From Pseudescherichia sp031979925 (GTDB lineage: Bacteria > Pseudomonadota > Gammaproteobacteria > Enterobacterales > Enterobacteriaceae): a DNA stretch of 64,000 nucleotides. The DNA lies in NCBI RefSeq assembly GCF_031979925.1, contig NZ_DALZFB010000004.1, forward strand, positions 356,478 through 420,477, in the 5' to 3' direction. This document shows positions 26,322-35,145 of the stretch, piece by piece; positions within the stretch are counted from its first letter, which is position 1, and each line of letters begins with the position of its first letter. The position numbers were made by a program, and so were the translations under genes. The notes under the pieces were generated by a model that saw only the letters and a list, made by a program, of their open reading frames with translations, ran no database searches and was not told the DNA's origin.

Positions 26322-27146
26322 ATGAAAAAGAATCGCGCTTTTCTGAAATGGGCAGGGGGGAAATACCCCCTGCTCGACGATATTAAAAAGCATTTACCCC
26401 CGGGTGAATGCCTCATCGAACCCTTTGTCGGGGCCGGGTCGGTATTTCTCAATACCGACTTTTCGCGCTATATCCTCGCGGATATCAATAGCGATCTGAT
26501 TGGTCTCTACAACATCGTTAAAACCCGCACCGATGAGTACATTCTCAACGCCCGCGAGCTGTTTACGCCGCAGCATAATCAGGCTGAGGTCTATTACCAG
26601 CTGCGTAGCGAATTTAACCAGTGTCAGGATCCATTGCGACGTGCGGTGCTGTTTTTATATTTGAATCGCCATGGCTATAACGGTCTGTGTCGCTATAACC
26701 TGCGCGGTGAGTTTAATGTGCCCTTTGGCCGCTATAAAAAGCCCTACTTCCCGGAAGCCGAGCTGTACCATTTTGCTGAAAAGGCGCAGAACGCAGAGTT
26801 TCGTTGTCTCTCCTACGAGGAGTGTATGGAACTCGCCGACGTGAACTCCGTGGTCTATTGCGATCCGCCCTATGCGCCTCTCTCCGCGACGGCGAACTTT
26901 ACCGCCTACCATACCAATAGCTTTAGCCCGCTAGAGCAGGCGCGTCTGGCAGAGATGGCGGAAGTGCTGGTCAGCAAGCAAATCCCGGTGTTAATTTCGA
27001 ATCACGATACGCCGGACACCCGTGAGTGGTACAAAGCGGCGACGCATTTTCAGGTTAAAGTGCGACGCAGCATTAGCAGCAACGGTGGCACACGCAAAAA
27101 GGTGGACGAACTGCTGGCGCTCTATCGCCCGGCAGATAAAAAATAG
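26322..27146 (+). CDS. dam: DNA adenine methyltransferase (GATC)
   Basis: The 274-residue class alpha N6-adenine methylase modifies GATC and so guides mismatch repair and replication timing. Motif X/I FLKWAGGKYPLL starts at residue 8, EPFVGAGSVF (33-42) is the AdoMet-binding FxGxG motif, and the catalytic DPPY is at 181-184 as in E. coli. The RRSISSNGGTRKKVDELLA C-terminus is conserved. It is four residues shorter than the E. coli protein. It is followed by rpe. Confidence 0.98.
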   Translation: MKKNRAFLKWAGGKYPLLDDIKKHLPPGECLIEPFVGAGSVFLNTDFSRYILADINSDLIGLYNIVKTRTDEYILNARELFTPQHNQAEVYYQLRSEFNQCQDPLRRAVLFLYLNRHGYNGLCRYNLRGEFNVPFGRYKKPYFPEAELYHFAEKAQNAEFRCLSYEECMELADVNSVVYCDPPYAPLSATANFTAYHTNSFSPLEQARLAEMAEVLVSKQIPVLISNHDTPDTREWYKAATHFQVKVRRSISSNGGTRKKVDELLALYRPADKK

Positions 27147-27163
27147 TTCTCAAGGAGATGCGG

Positions 27164-27841
27164 ATGAAACAGTATTTGATTGCCCCTTCAATTCTGTCGG
27201 CTGACTTTGCCCGCCTGGGCGAGGACACCGCTAACGCGCTGGCGGCCGGTGGCGACGTGGTGCATTTTGACGTCATGGATAACCACTACGTTCCCAACCT
27301 GACAATGGGGCCAATGGTATTGAAAGCCCTGCGCGACTATGGCATCACCGCCCCGATTGACGTCCACCTGATGGTGAAGCCGGTTGATCGTCTGATCCCG
27401 GATTTCGCTGCGGCGGGAGCGAGCATCATTACTTTCCATCCGGAAGCCACTGAGCACGTCGACCGCTCGCTGCAGCTGATCAAAGAGCATGGCTGTAAAG
27501 CGGGGCTGGTATTCAATCCGGCGACCTCCCTGAGCTGGCTTGATTACGTTATGGACAAGCTGGACGTGATCCTGCTGATGTCGGTCAACCCAGGCTTCGG
27601 CGGCCAATCTTTTATTCCGCATACTCTCGATAAGCTGCGCGAAGTGCGCCGTCGCATTGATGCCTCCGGCTACGACATTCGCCTTGAGGTTGATGGCGGC
27701 GTGAAGGCAGATAACATCGGCGAGATTGCTGCCGCGGGCGCAGATATGTTTGTCGCCGGTTCGGCCATTTTTGACCAGCCGGACTACCGCAAAGTCATTG
27801 ATAAGATGCGCAGCGAGCTGGCAAAGGTACATCATGGCTAA
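27164..27841 (+). CDS. rpe: Ribulose-phosphate 3-epimerase
   Basis: The 225-residue TIM-barrel enzyme interconverts ribulose 5-phosphate and xylulose 5-phosphate in the pentose phosphate pathway. Metal- and substrate-binding segments HFDVMDNHYVPN, VHLMV, VNPGFGGQ and LEVDGGV are all present. MKQYLIAPSILSADF is the conserved start; another ATG two codons earlier (27158) is less likely. Its end overlaps gph by 8 bases. Confidence 0.98.
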   Translation: MKQYLIAPSILSADFARLGEDTANALAAGGDVVHFDVMDNHYVPNLTMGPMVLKALRDYGITAPIDVHLMVKPVDRLIPDFAAAGASIITFHPEATEHVDRSLQLIKEHGCKAGLVFNPATSLSWLDYVMDKLDVILLMSVNPGFGGQSFIPHTLDKLREVRRRIDASGYDIRLEVDGGVKADNIGEIAAAGADMFVAGSAIFDQPDYRKVIDKMRSELAKVHHG

Positions 27842-28598
27842 AAAAATCGACGGAATCCAGGCGATTGCCTTTGATCTCGACGGCACGCTGGTGGATAGCG
27901 CACCGGGCCTGACCCATGCGGTAGACCAGGCGCTTTACGCTCTGGAGCTGCCGGCTGCCGGTGAGGCGCGGGTAGTGACGTGGATCGGCAACGGCGCAGA
28001 CGTGCTGATGCAGCGGGCGCTGGCTTGGTCGCGTCAGGAGCACGCCAGCCAGCGTGCAATGGCGGGCAAACCGGCTATCGACCACTCTGCGATCCCGGAA
28101 GCGGAGCAGGCCAGTATTCTGCGCAAGCTGTTTGACCGCTACTACGCTGAGGCCGTTGAAGAGAGTAGCTTCCTCTTCCCGGATGTGGCAGGCACCCTGG
28201 CGGCGCTGCATGAAGAGGGCTATCCGCTGGCGCTGGTGACCAACAAGCCGACGCCGTTTGTTGCGCCGCTGTTGGAGGCGCTGGATATCGCCCGCTACTT
28301 CACGCTGGTGATCGGCGGTGACGACGTCAAAAACAAAAAGCCGCACCCGGAGCCGCTGCTGCTGGTGGCCGAGAAGCTGGGTGTGGCACCGCAGGCGCTG
28401 CTGTTCGTCGGCGATTCGCGGAATGATATTCAGGCGGCGAAGGCGGCTGGCTGCTGTGCCGTGGGCCTGACCTACGGCTATAACTACGGCGAAGCCATCG
28501 CGCTGAGCCAGCCGGATCGTATATTCGACCATTTCAAAGAGTTACTGCCCGCGCTTGGGCTTCCATATAGTGAACATCAGGAACAGAAAAATGACTAA
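27834..28598 (+). CDS. gph: Phosphoglycolate phosphatase
   Basis: The 254-residue HAD hydrolase removes phosphate from 2-phosphoglycolate formed during repair of oxidised DNA ends. Motif I is FDLDGTLVDSA (about 13-23), motif II LVTNKPT, motif III KKPHPEP and motif IV VGDSRNDIQAAKAAG. Start MAKKIDGIQ overlaps the rpe stop, and its stop overlaps the trpS start by 8 bases, so translation of the three genes is probably coupled. Confidence 0.97.
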   Translation: MAKKIDGIQAIAFDLDGTLVDSAPGLTHAVDQALYALELPAAGEARVVTWIGNGADVLMQRALAWSRQEHASQRAMAGKPAIDHSAIPEAEQASILRKLFDRYYAEAVEESSFLFPDVAGTLAALHEEGYPLALVTNKPTPFVAPLLEALDIARYFTLVIGGDDVKNKKPHPEPLLLVAEKLGVAPQALLFVGDSRNDIQAAKAAGCCAVGLTYGYNYGEAIALSQPDRIFDHFKELLPALGLPYSEHQEQKND

Positions 28599-29595
28599 GC
28601 CCATCGTCTTTAGTGGCGCACAGCCCTCAGGTGAACTGACCATCGGCAACTATATGGGTGCGCTGCGTCAGTGGGTAACCATGCAGGATGAGTACGACTG
28701 CATCTACTGCATCGTGGATCTCCACGCTATCACCGCCCGTCAGGATCCCGAGAAGCTGCGTAAAGCTACCCTGGATACGCTGGCGCTCTACCTGGCCTGC
28801 GGGATCGATCCCCAGAAGAGCACCATTTTCGTTCAGTCCCACGTGCCGGAGCATGCGCAGCTCGGCTGGGCGCTGAACTGCTACACCTATTTCGGTGAGC
28901 TGAGCCGCATGACCCAATTTAAAGACAAGTCAGCGCGCTACTCTGAAAACATCAACGCCGGCCTGTTTGACTACCCGGTGCTGATGGCGGCGGATATTCT
29001 GCTCTATCAGACCAACCAGGTGCCGGTCGGTGAGGACCAGAAGCAGCATCTGGAGCTGAGCCGTGATATCGCCCAGCGCTTCAATGCCATCTACGGCGAC
29101 GTCTTCAAAGTACCGGAGCCGTTCATTCCGAAATCCGGCGCGCGCGTGATGTCCCTGCTCGAGCCGACCAAGAAGATGTCCAAGTCTGATGACAACCGCA
29201 ACAACGTTATCGGCCTGCTGGAAGATCCGAAGTCGGTGGTGAAGAAGATCAAGCGTGCGGTAACCGACTCCGAAGAGCCGCCGGTGGTGCGTTATGACGT
29301 GAAGGAGAAGGCGGGCGTCTCTAACCTGCTGGATATCCTCTCTGGCGTAACCGGGCAGAGCATTGCCGAGCTGGAGCAGCACTTTGAAGGTAAAATGTAT
29401 GGCCATCTGAAGGGTGAAGTGGCGGAAGCGGTTTCCGGCATGCTGACCGAACTTCAGGAGCGCTACCACCGCTACCGTAACGATGAGGCCTTCCTGCAGC
29501 GCATCATGAAAGAGGGTGCCGAGAAAGCCAGCGCCCGCGCCGCAGAGACGCTGAAAGCGGTATACGAAGCAATTGGCTTTGTTGCCAAGCCGTAA
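28591..29595 (+). CDS. trpS: Tryptophan--tRNA ligase
   Basis: The 334-residue class I aminoacyl-tRNA synthetase has the HIGH-type TIGN motif at 17-20 and the KMSKS loop (KKMSKSDDN, about 194-202). MTKPIVFSGAQPSGELTIGN is the conserved start, inside the end of gph. Length equals E. coli TrpS. It is the last gene of the aroK-trpS cluster and is followed by a REP pair. Confidence 0.98.
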   Translation: MTKPIVFSGAQPSGELTIGNYMGALRQWVTMQDEYDCIYCIVDLHAITARQDPEKLRKATLDTLALYLACGIDPQKSTIFVQSHVPEHAQLGWALNCYTYFGELSRMTQFKDKSARYSENINAGLFDYPVLMAADILLYQTNQVPVGEDQKQHLELSRDIAQRFNAIYGDVFKVPEPFIPKSGARVMSLLEPTKKMSKSDDNRNNVIGLLEDPKSVVKKIKRAVTDSEEPPVVRYDVKEKAGVSNLLDILSGVTGQSIAELEQHFEGKMYGHLKGEVAEAVSGMLTELQERYHRYRNDEAFLQRIMKEGAEKASARAAETLKAVYEAIGFVAKP

Positions 29596-29611
29596 TTCCC
29601 GTATGTCGCTG

Positions 29612-29688
29612 CCGTAGGCCTGATAAGCGCAGCGCCATCAGGCGTTGCTCGTTGTGCCGGGCGGCAGCGTTGCCTTGCCCGGCCTACG
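29612..29688. repeat. REP/BIME pair between trpS and cysG
   Basis: Two inverted REP-type units (29612-29644, GCCGTAGGCCTGATAAGCG..., and 29655-29688, ending TTGCCCGGCCTACG) separate the convergent trpS and cysG genes. In E. coli this gap holds several extra genes (yhfL onward), absent here. Confidence 0.88.
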
Positions 29689-29710
29689 ATGATTACGATT
29701 ACAGTCGCGA

Positions 29711-31084
29711 TCAGTGGTGCGAGAACCAGTTCAGCTTGTCACGTAGGGCGACGACGCGGCCAACGATGATCAGCGCCGGGCTCTCAACCTGCTGCGCCAG
29801 CGTACCCAGCTCGCTCAGTACCCCGCTCACTACCCGCTGCTGTACCGCCGTGCCGTTCTCCACCAGGGCTACCGGCATATCCGCCTGCATTCCGTGCTCA
29901 ATAAGCTTCTGCTGGATCGTAGCGGCCTGGTTTAGCCCCATATAGAACACCAGGGTCTGCTTCTCTGCGGCCAGGTTCTCCCAGTCCAGCTCGCCGCCGG
30001 TTTTCAGGTGGCCGGTGATCAGCCGCACGCTCTGGGCATAGTCGCGGTGGGTCAGCGGAATGCCGGAGTAGGCGGAGCAGCCCGAGGCGGCGGTAATGCC
30101 CGGCACCACGGAGAAGGGGATCCCCGCATGACACAGGGTCTCCAGCTCTTCGCCGCCGCGGCCAAAGATAAAGGGATCGCCGCCTTTCAGGCGCACCACG
30201 CGCTTACCGGACTGCGCCTGGCGCAGCAGGATCTGGTTAATCTCCTCCTGCGGCACGCAGTGGTAGCCCGCGCGTTTGCCGACAAAAATACGGTCTGCAT
30301 CGCGGCGCACCAGGTTCATAATGTCGTCTGACACCAGACGGTCATAGACCACCACGTCCGCCTGCTGGATCTGCTGTAATCCCTTCAACGTCAGCAGTCC
30401 GGCATCGCCCGGCCCCGCGCCGACCAGCACCACCTCCCCCCGGTTATCGAGCGGCGCGTTAAACAGCGACTCCGTCTCTTTGTCGATGGCGAGACGATCG
30501 CTGTTCGCCAGATACTGAGCGAGACGGTCGTTGGTAAAAAACTTCTCCCAGAAGCGGCGGCGCTCGGCCATGGTAGCGAAGGTGGCTTTCACTCGTCCGC
30601 GCAGGGTTCCGGCGTAGCCAGCAATTTTGCCGAGGTGCAGCGGCAGCAGCGACTCCAGCTTTTCACGCAGCAGGCGCGCCAGCACCGGAGAGGTACCGCC
30701 GGAGGAGATCGCCACCATCAGCGGCGAACGGTCGATAATCGATGGCATGATAAAGCTCGCCTCTTTCGGCGCATCGACCACGTTACAGAAGATGCGGCGC
30801 GCTTCTGCCGCATCGCTGACCTGCTGATTAACCGCATCGTCGTCGGTAGCGGCAATCACCAGCCAGCAGGGATCGAGCAGCGCCTCATCGAAGTGACCTT
30901 CGACCAGGGTGACCATGCCTTCGTCCGCCCATACGGTAAACTGTGGATCGAAGTGCAACGCATTGACGGTAAGACGCGCACCGGCTTCCAGAAGCAAGCG
31001 GGCTTTACGCTCTGCGACATCGCCACCGCCGACGAGCAGGCAGTCGCGATCGCGTAACTGGCAAAAAATAGGAAGATGGTGCAC
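29711..31084 (-). CDS. cysG: Siroheme synthase CysG
   Basis: The 457-residue trifunctional enzyme makes siroheme from uroporphyrinogen III. The N-terminal precorrin-2 dehydrogenase/ferrochelatase part has the NAD-binding GGGDVAERKARLLLEAGA and the regulatory serine loop SSGGTSPVLAR. The C-terminal methyltransferase starts at GEVVLVGAGPGDAGLLTLKG (about 215) with RLKGGDPFIFGRG and VPGITAASGCSAYSGIPLTHR. It is the last gene of nirB-nirD-nirC-cysG; the siroheme goes to NirB and to sulfite reductase. Confidence 0.98.
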   Translation of the reverse strand: MHHLPIFCQLRDRDCLLVGGGDVAERKARLLLEAGARLTVNALHFDPQFTVWADEGMVTLVEGHFDEALLDPCWLVIAATDDDAVNQQVSDAAEARRIFCNVVDAPKEASFIMPSIIDRSPLMVAISSGGTSPVLARLLREKLESLLPLHLGKIAGYAGTLRGRVKATFATMAERRRFWEKFFTNDRLAQYLANSDRLAIDKETESLFNAPLDNRGEVVLVGAGPGDAGLLTLKGLQQIQQADVVVYDRLVSDDIMNLVRRDADRIFVGKRAGYHCVPQEEINQILLRQAQSGKRVVRLKGGDPFIFGRGGEELETLCHAGIPFSVVPGITAASGCSAYSGIPLTHRDYAQSVRLITGHLKTGGELDWENLAAEKQTLVFYMGLNQAATIQQKLIEHGMQADMPVALVENGTAVQQRVVSGVLSELGTLAQQVESPALIIVGRVVALRDKLNWFSHH

Positions 31085-31104
31085 GACATAACCTCGTTAT
31101 CGTT

Positions 31105-31911
31105 TTAGGGGCTGACGGTTTCCTGCGCGGCGTTTTTAGCAGGAGCAGGACGCTCTGCGCGAGGGGTAGCATACCAATATCCCAGCCCCATAAATATGGC
31201 CCCGGATAAAGTATTCCCCAGCGTAACCCACAACAGGTTATGTCCGATACCGGTAAGGGTATAGGCTTCGCTGTGGTGGCCGAACCACGATAAAGCGAAC
31301 AGGGTCATGTTGGCAACTGAGTGCTCGTAGCCGGAGGCGATAAACGCCAGCAGGCACCACCAGATAGCCAGGAATTTCGCCGCGCCCTCAGTACGGATCG
31401 CCATCCAGATCGCCAGGCAAACCAGCCAGTTGCAGAGCACGCCTTTGAAGAACAGCACGCTGGCAGGGGCGCTGGTTTTCGCCAGCGCGACGGTGTGCAC
31501 CAGGCTGGTATCCACCGACAGCAGGCCGCCGCCGCCCCAGAAGTAGAGCAGGGCCACAAGCACCGAACCCACCAGGTTGCCCAGCCAGGTTTGCGGCAGG
31601 ATCGTCCACATCTGACCGTGGCTGATGGTGCCCGCCTTAACGCCCAGGGTTAGAAACATGGTGTGGCCGGTAAACAGCTCGGAGCCAGCGATGATCACCA
31701 GCGTCAGCGCGATGCCGAAGGTAGCGCCCATCACCAGCGGACGAACCGCCGGATCCAGCAGGTTACCGAGGGTAAAGATGAGGATAATAGCCAGGCCCAC
31801 GTAGGCACCTGCCATTGCGGAGCTGATCCAGAAGCCCAGCGGATTATGTGTAGAGAGGCGTGCAATGCGCGCAGCGTTAGCCGCACACTTGTTGATAGTG
31901 TCGGTAAACAT
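31105..31911 (-). CDS. nirC: Nitrite transporter NirC
   Basis: The 268-residue formate/nitrite channel family protein has about six membrane helices (for example SSAMAGAYVGLAIILIFTLG and LVMGATFGIALTLVIIAGSELFTG), the latter with the FNT signature GSELFTGH. It carries nitrite into the cytoplasm for NirBD. MFTDTINKCAANAARI matches the E. coli start; an ATG four codons earlier (31923) is also open. The C-terminal tail is variable. It lies between nirD and cysG. Confidence 0.96.
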   Translation of the reverse strand: MFTDTINKCAANAARIARLSTHNPLGFWISSAMAGAYVGLAIILIFTLGNLLDPAVRPLVMGATFGIALTLVIIAGSELFTGHTMFLTLGVKAGTISHGQMWTILPQTWLGNLVGSVLVALLYFWGGGGLLSVDTSLVHTVALAKTSAPASVLFFKGVLCNWLVCLAIWMAIRTEGAAKFLAIWWCLLAFIASGYEHSVANMTLFALSWFGHHSEAYTLTGIGHNLLWVTLGNTLSGAIFMGLGYWYATPRAERPAPAKNAAQETVSP

Positions 31912-31994
31912 AGGGTTGATCATCCAAAGTTAGAAAAGAAAAATTTAAAAAAGAGAAAGTTAACGGGCGGAGGCATTGCACCCCCGCCGGGGTA

Positions 31995-32321
31995 TTACGC
32001 TTTAATCTGTACTTCGCCGTCTTTGACCCGCGCATCGAAGCGCGCCACGGAGTGGTCCGCATCCTCCATGCACAGGCCGTCGCGCAGGCGGAAGCGCTGC
32101 TTCTTCAGCGGGCTGGCAACCCACAGCTCGCCATCGTGCTCGGCGATGATGCCCCGCGACAGTACGCTGGCCTCAAAGAAGGGATCGATGTTGCTGATGG
32201 CATAGACCTGCTCATCGGCCCGCGGGCGGAAGATGGCAATCTGCTGGTTATTCAGCAGGGCGCAGACGCCGGTTGCCGGCACGATGTCAGCGAGCTGACA
32301 GACGGTGTTCCACTGGCTCAT
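31995..32321 (-). CDS. nirD: Nitrite reductase (NADH) small subunit
   Basis: The 108-residue Rieske-like fold protein is the small subunit of assimilatory-type cytoplasmic NADH-nitrite reductase. The cysteine/histidine cluster ligands of true Rieske proteins are missing, as usual for NirD (ISNIDPFFEASVLSRGII). Its ATG overlaps the nirB stop by 4 bases. Confidence 0.97.
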   Translation of the reverse strand: MSQWNTVCQLADIVPATGVCALLNNQQIAIFRPRADEQVYAISNIDPFFEASVLSRGIIAEHDGELWVASPLKKQRFRLRDGLCMEDADHSVARFDARVKDGEVQIKA

Positions 32322-34861
32322 ACGGTTTCCTCCACCAGAGTGACCGGGATACGCTCATACGGCGTAGCCGGGCGATGCTGCTGACGTTCCGGTACGATCT
32401 GTACTGCCGGGTCGCGGCGATCGCTGTTGATAAAGTGTTTGAAGCGCACCTGCGCCTGCGGATCGTTGACGGTAGCGGTCCACTCGCAGATAACGGCGTC
32501 GCGCAGGCGAGCCATCTCCGCTTCCAGCTGGCTGTTCAGGCCAAGCTTGTCGTCGATAATCACGCTCTTCAGGTAGTCAATGCCGCCTTCCAGATTATCC
32601 AGCCAGGAGGCGGTACGGGTCAGCTTGTCGGCGGTGCGGATGTAGAACATCATAAAGCGGTCGAGATAGCGCACCAGCGTGTCGCGGTCGAGATCCGCTG
32701 CCAGCAGGTCCGCATGGCGTGGTTTCATCCCGCCGTTACCGCAGACGTAGAGGTTCCAGCCTTTTTCAGTGGCGATGATGCCCACGTCTTTGCCCTGCGC
32801 TTCCGCGCATTCGCGGGTACAGCCAGAGACGCCAAACTTCATTTTGTGCGGGGTACGGATGCCTTTGTAGCGGTTCTCCAGCTCGACGCCGAAGCCCACG
32901 CTGTCACCCACGCCGTAGCGGCACCAGGTTGAGCCGACGCAGGTTTTCGCCATCCGCAGCGCTTTAGCGTAGGCATGACCGGTTTCGAACCCGGCTTCAA
33001 TCAGCTGACGCCAAATCTCCGGCAGGTCATCTTTCTGCGCACCGAACAGGCCGATACGCTGAGAGCCAGTGATTTTGGTGTAGAGGTTAAACTCACGGGC
33101 GATACGGCCCACCTCCATCAGCCCTTCCGGGGTGATTTCGCCCCCGGCAGAGCGCGGGATCACCGAGTAGGTGCCGTCTTTCTGAATATTGGCGAGGAAG
33201 TTATCGTTGGTATCCTGCAGCGGCGTATGCTGCGGCTTCAGAACATATTCGTTCCAGCAGGAGGCGAGCAGGGATCCAACGGTAGGTTTACACACTTCAC
33301 AGCCGTAGCCTTTACCGTGTTTCGCCAGCAGCTCGTCAAAGGTTTTGATCCCTTCCACGCGGATCAGGTGGTACAGCTCCTGACGGGAGTAGGCAAAGTG
33401 TTCACACAGGCTGTGGTTCACTTCGATGCCCTGTTTCGCCAGCTCGGCGTTCAGCACCTGAGTCACAAGCGGGATACAGCCGCCGCAGCCGGTTCCGGCT
33501 TTGGTTTCTGCCTTCAGCGCTGCCACCGTATGGCAGCCTTTGTTGATCGCGGAGATCAGCATGCCTTTGGTCACGTCGAAGCAGGAGCAGATCTGCGCGC
33601 TGTCCGGCAGCTTATCGACGCCGATAGAGGGTTTTCCGCTGCCCGCGTGGGCGGGCAGGATCAGCGCGTCCGGGTTCTCCGGCAGCTCGATGGCGTTCAG
33701 CACCAGCTGCTGTAAATTGCCAAAGTCGCTGGTGTCACCCACCAGTACGGCACCGAGCAGAGTTTTATTATCCGGACTCACAATCAGGCGCTTGTAGACC
33801 TCTTTGCTCTCATCCAGATAGACGTAGCTACGGGAGTTCGGCGTGCGGCCATGGGCATCGCCAATGCCGCCCACGTCCACGCCCAGCAGCTTCAGCTTGG
33901 CGCTGAGGTCTGCCCCTTCAAAAGCGTTCGGGGTGCCGAGGATATGGTCTACCGCCACCTGTGCCATTTTGTAGCCAGGGGCGACCAGGCCGTAGACGCG
34001 GTTGTTCCAGCTGGCGCACTCGCCAATGGCGTAGATATCCGGGTCGGAAGTCTGGCAGGTATCGTTTACCATGATGCCGCCGCGCTGGGCCGTCGCCAGG
34101 CCGCACTGGGTCGCCAGCTTGTCGCGCGGACGGATACCGGTTGAGAAGACGATAAAGTCGATCTCCAGGCTGCTGCCGTCGGCAAAGCGCATGGTCTTAC
34201 GACCCTCAACGCCCTCCTGGACGATCTCCTGGGTATTTTTGCTGGTGTGCACGCGCACGCCCATGCTCTCAATTTTGCGTTTCAGCTGCTCGCCGCCCAT
34301 CTGGTCAAGCTGCTCGGCCATCAGCATTGGTGCGAACTCAATGACGTGGGTCTCGACGCCGAGGTTCTTCAGCGCTCCGGCGGCTTCCAGACCGAGCAGG
34401 CCGCCGCCTACCACTGCACCCCGGCGGCTACGGCGCGCGCAGGCTTCAATGGCGTTCAAATCTTCAATGGTGCGGTAAACAAAGCAATCCTGGGTTTCGG
34501 AGCCTTTAATCGGTGGGATCCACGGATAGGAGCCGGTAGCCATAATCAGCTTATCGTAATAGACCGTGCGGCCCGCGCTGGAGTGGATCACCTTCTCCTG
34601 GCGGTTGATAGTGATAGCACGCTCGCCCACCAGCACCTTGACGCCGTGCTTCTCGTAGAAGCCTTCGCGCACCAGAGAGAGCTCTTCGGCGGTGTGGTGA
34701 GAGAAGTAGGAAGAGAGGTGTACGCGATCGTAGGCTTTCCGCGGCTCTTCACAAAACACGGTAATGTCGAAACGGGCAGCGTCAGCTTTATCGAGGAGAT
34801 CCTCAATAAAACGGTGGCCGACCATGCCGTTACCGATAATAGCGATTTTGACTTTGCTCAT
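32318..34861 (-). CDS. nirB: Nitrite reductase (NADH) large subunit
   Basis: The 847-residue cytoplasmic enzyme reduces nitrite to ammonium with NADH. An N-terminal FAD/NAD domain starts KVKIAIIGNGMVGHRFIEDLL, a [2Fe-2S] BFD-like domain has CSCFDV...CGGC near 420-460 and a second cysteine set (GYGCEVCKPTVGSL) follows. The nitrite/sulfite reductase half has the [4Fe-4S]-siroheme cysteines in CVGSTWCRYG and GVSGCTRECAEAQGKDVG. It leads the nirBDC-cysG operon, from an FNR/NarL promoter. Confidence 0.98.
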   Translation of the reverse strand: MSKVKIAIIGNGMVGHRFIEDLLDKADAARFDITVFCEEPRKAYDRVHLSSYFSHHTAEELSLVREGFYEKHGVKVLVGERAITINRQEKVIHSSAGRTVYYDKLIMATGSYPWIPPIKGSETQDCFVYRTIEDLNAIEACARRSRRGAVVGGGLLGLEAAGALKNLGVETHVIEFAPMLMAEQLDQMGGEQLKRKIESMGVRVHTSKNTQEIVQEGVEGRKTMRFADGSSLEIDFIVFSTGIRPRDKLATQCGLATAQRGGIMVNDTCQTSDPDIYAIGECASWNNRVYGLVAPGYKMAQVAVDHILGTPNAFEGADLSAKLKLLGVDVGGIGDAHGRTPNSRSYVYLDESKEVYKRLIVSPDNKTLLGAVLVGDTSDFGNLQQLVLNAIELPENPDALILPAHAGSGKPSIGVDKLPDSAQICSCFDVTKGMLISAINKGCHTVAALKAETKAGTGCGGCIPLVTQVLNAELAKQGIEVNHSLCEHFAYSRQELYHLIRVEGIKTFDELLAKHGKGYGCEVCKPTVGSLLASCWNEYVLKPQHTPLQDTNDNFLANIQKDGTYSVIPRSAGGEITPEGLMEVGRIAREFNLYTKITGSQRIGLFGAQKDDLPEIWRQLIEAGFETGHAYAKALRMAKTCVGSTWCRYGVGDSVGFGVELENRYKGIRTPHKMKFGVSGCTRECAEAQGKDVGIIATEKGWNLYVCGNGGMKPRHADLLAADLDRDTLVRYLDRFMMFYIRTADKLTRTASWLDNLEGGIDYLKSVIIDDKLGLNSQLEAEMARLRDAVICEWTATVNDPQAQVRFKHFINSDRRDPAVQIVPERQQHRPATPYERIPVTLVEETV

Positions 34862-34884
34862 TTTTGCCTCGATTTCTTTTCTAT

Positions 34885-34962
34885 TACTGCCTACCTTAAC
34901 GATTCAGCAGCGGCGTTTATTGATGCAAATCAAGTTCACCTTTACCTACTCCCTAAGGAGTA
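34885..34962 (-). promoter_or_regulatory. nirB promoter with FNR and NarL/NarP sites
   Basis: A perfect FNR site TTGATGCAAATCAA lies at 34920-34933. A NarL/NarP 7-2-7 inverted heptamer pair, TACTCCC-TA-AGGAGTA, lies at 34947-34962 with one mismatch. Their centres are 28 bp apart, equal to the E. coli nirB spacing (-41.5 and -69.5). This puts the predicted transcription start near 34885 and a TAAGGT -10 box near 34892-34898. Expected control: on without oxygen (FNR) and further raised by nitrite/nitrate. Confidence 0.85.
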
Positions 34963-35111
34963 TATTGCTGATTTAGCAGCATTTTTCTAAGTCACGGAAT
35001 TAGCTGGCTTTTCGCGATAGCGCAAATAACATACAAAAAAGAGGGTTTTTTCCTGCGCTGCCTTACCACTAAAGTTTAAAGGCGTTTAACCATTGGGAGG
35101 GGAAGGAGCTA

Positions 35112-35136
35112 GCCCCTTTTCAGGACGAAAAGGGGC
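35112..35136 (-). terminator. Hairpin after tsgA
   Basis: A 9-bp perfect stem GCCCCTTTT/AAAAGGGGC with a 7-base loop follows the tsgA stop by about 10 bases. No clear T-run follows, so it is a possible terminator. Confidence 0.5.
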
Positions 35137-35145
35137 AGGAATAAC

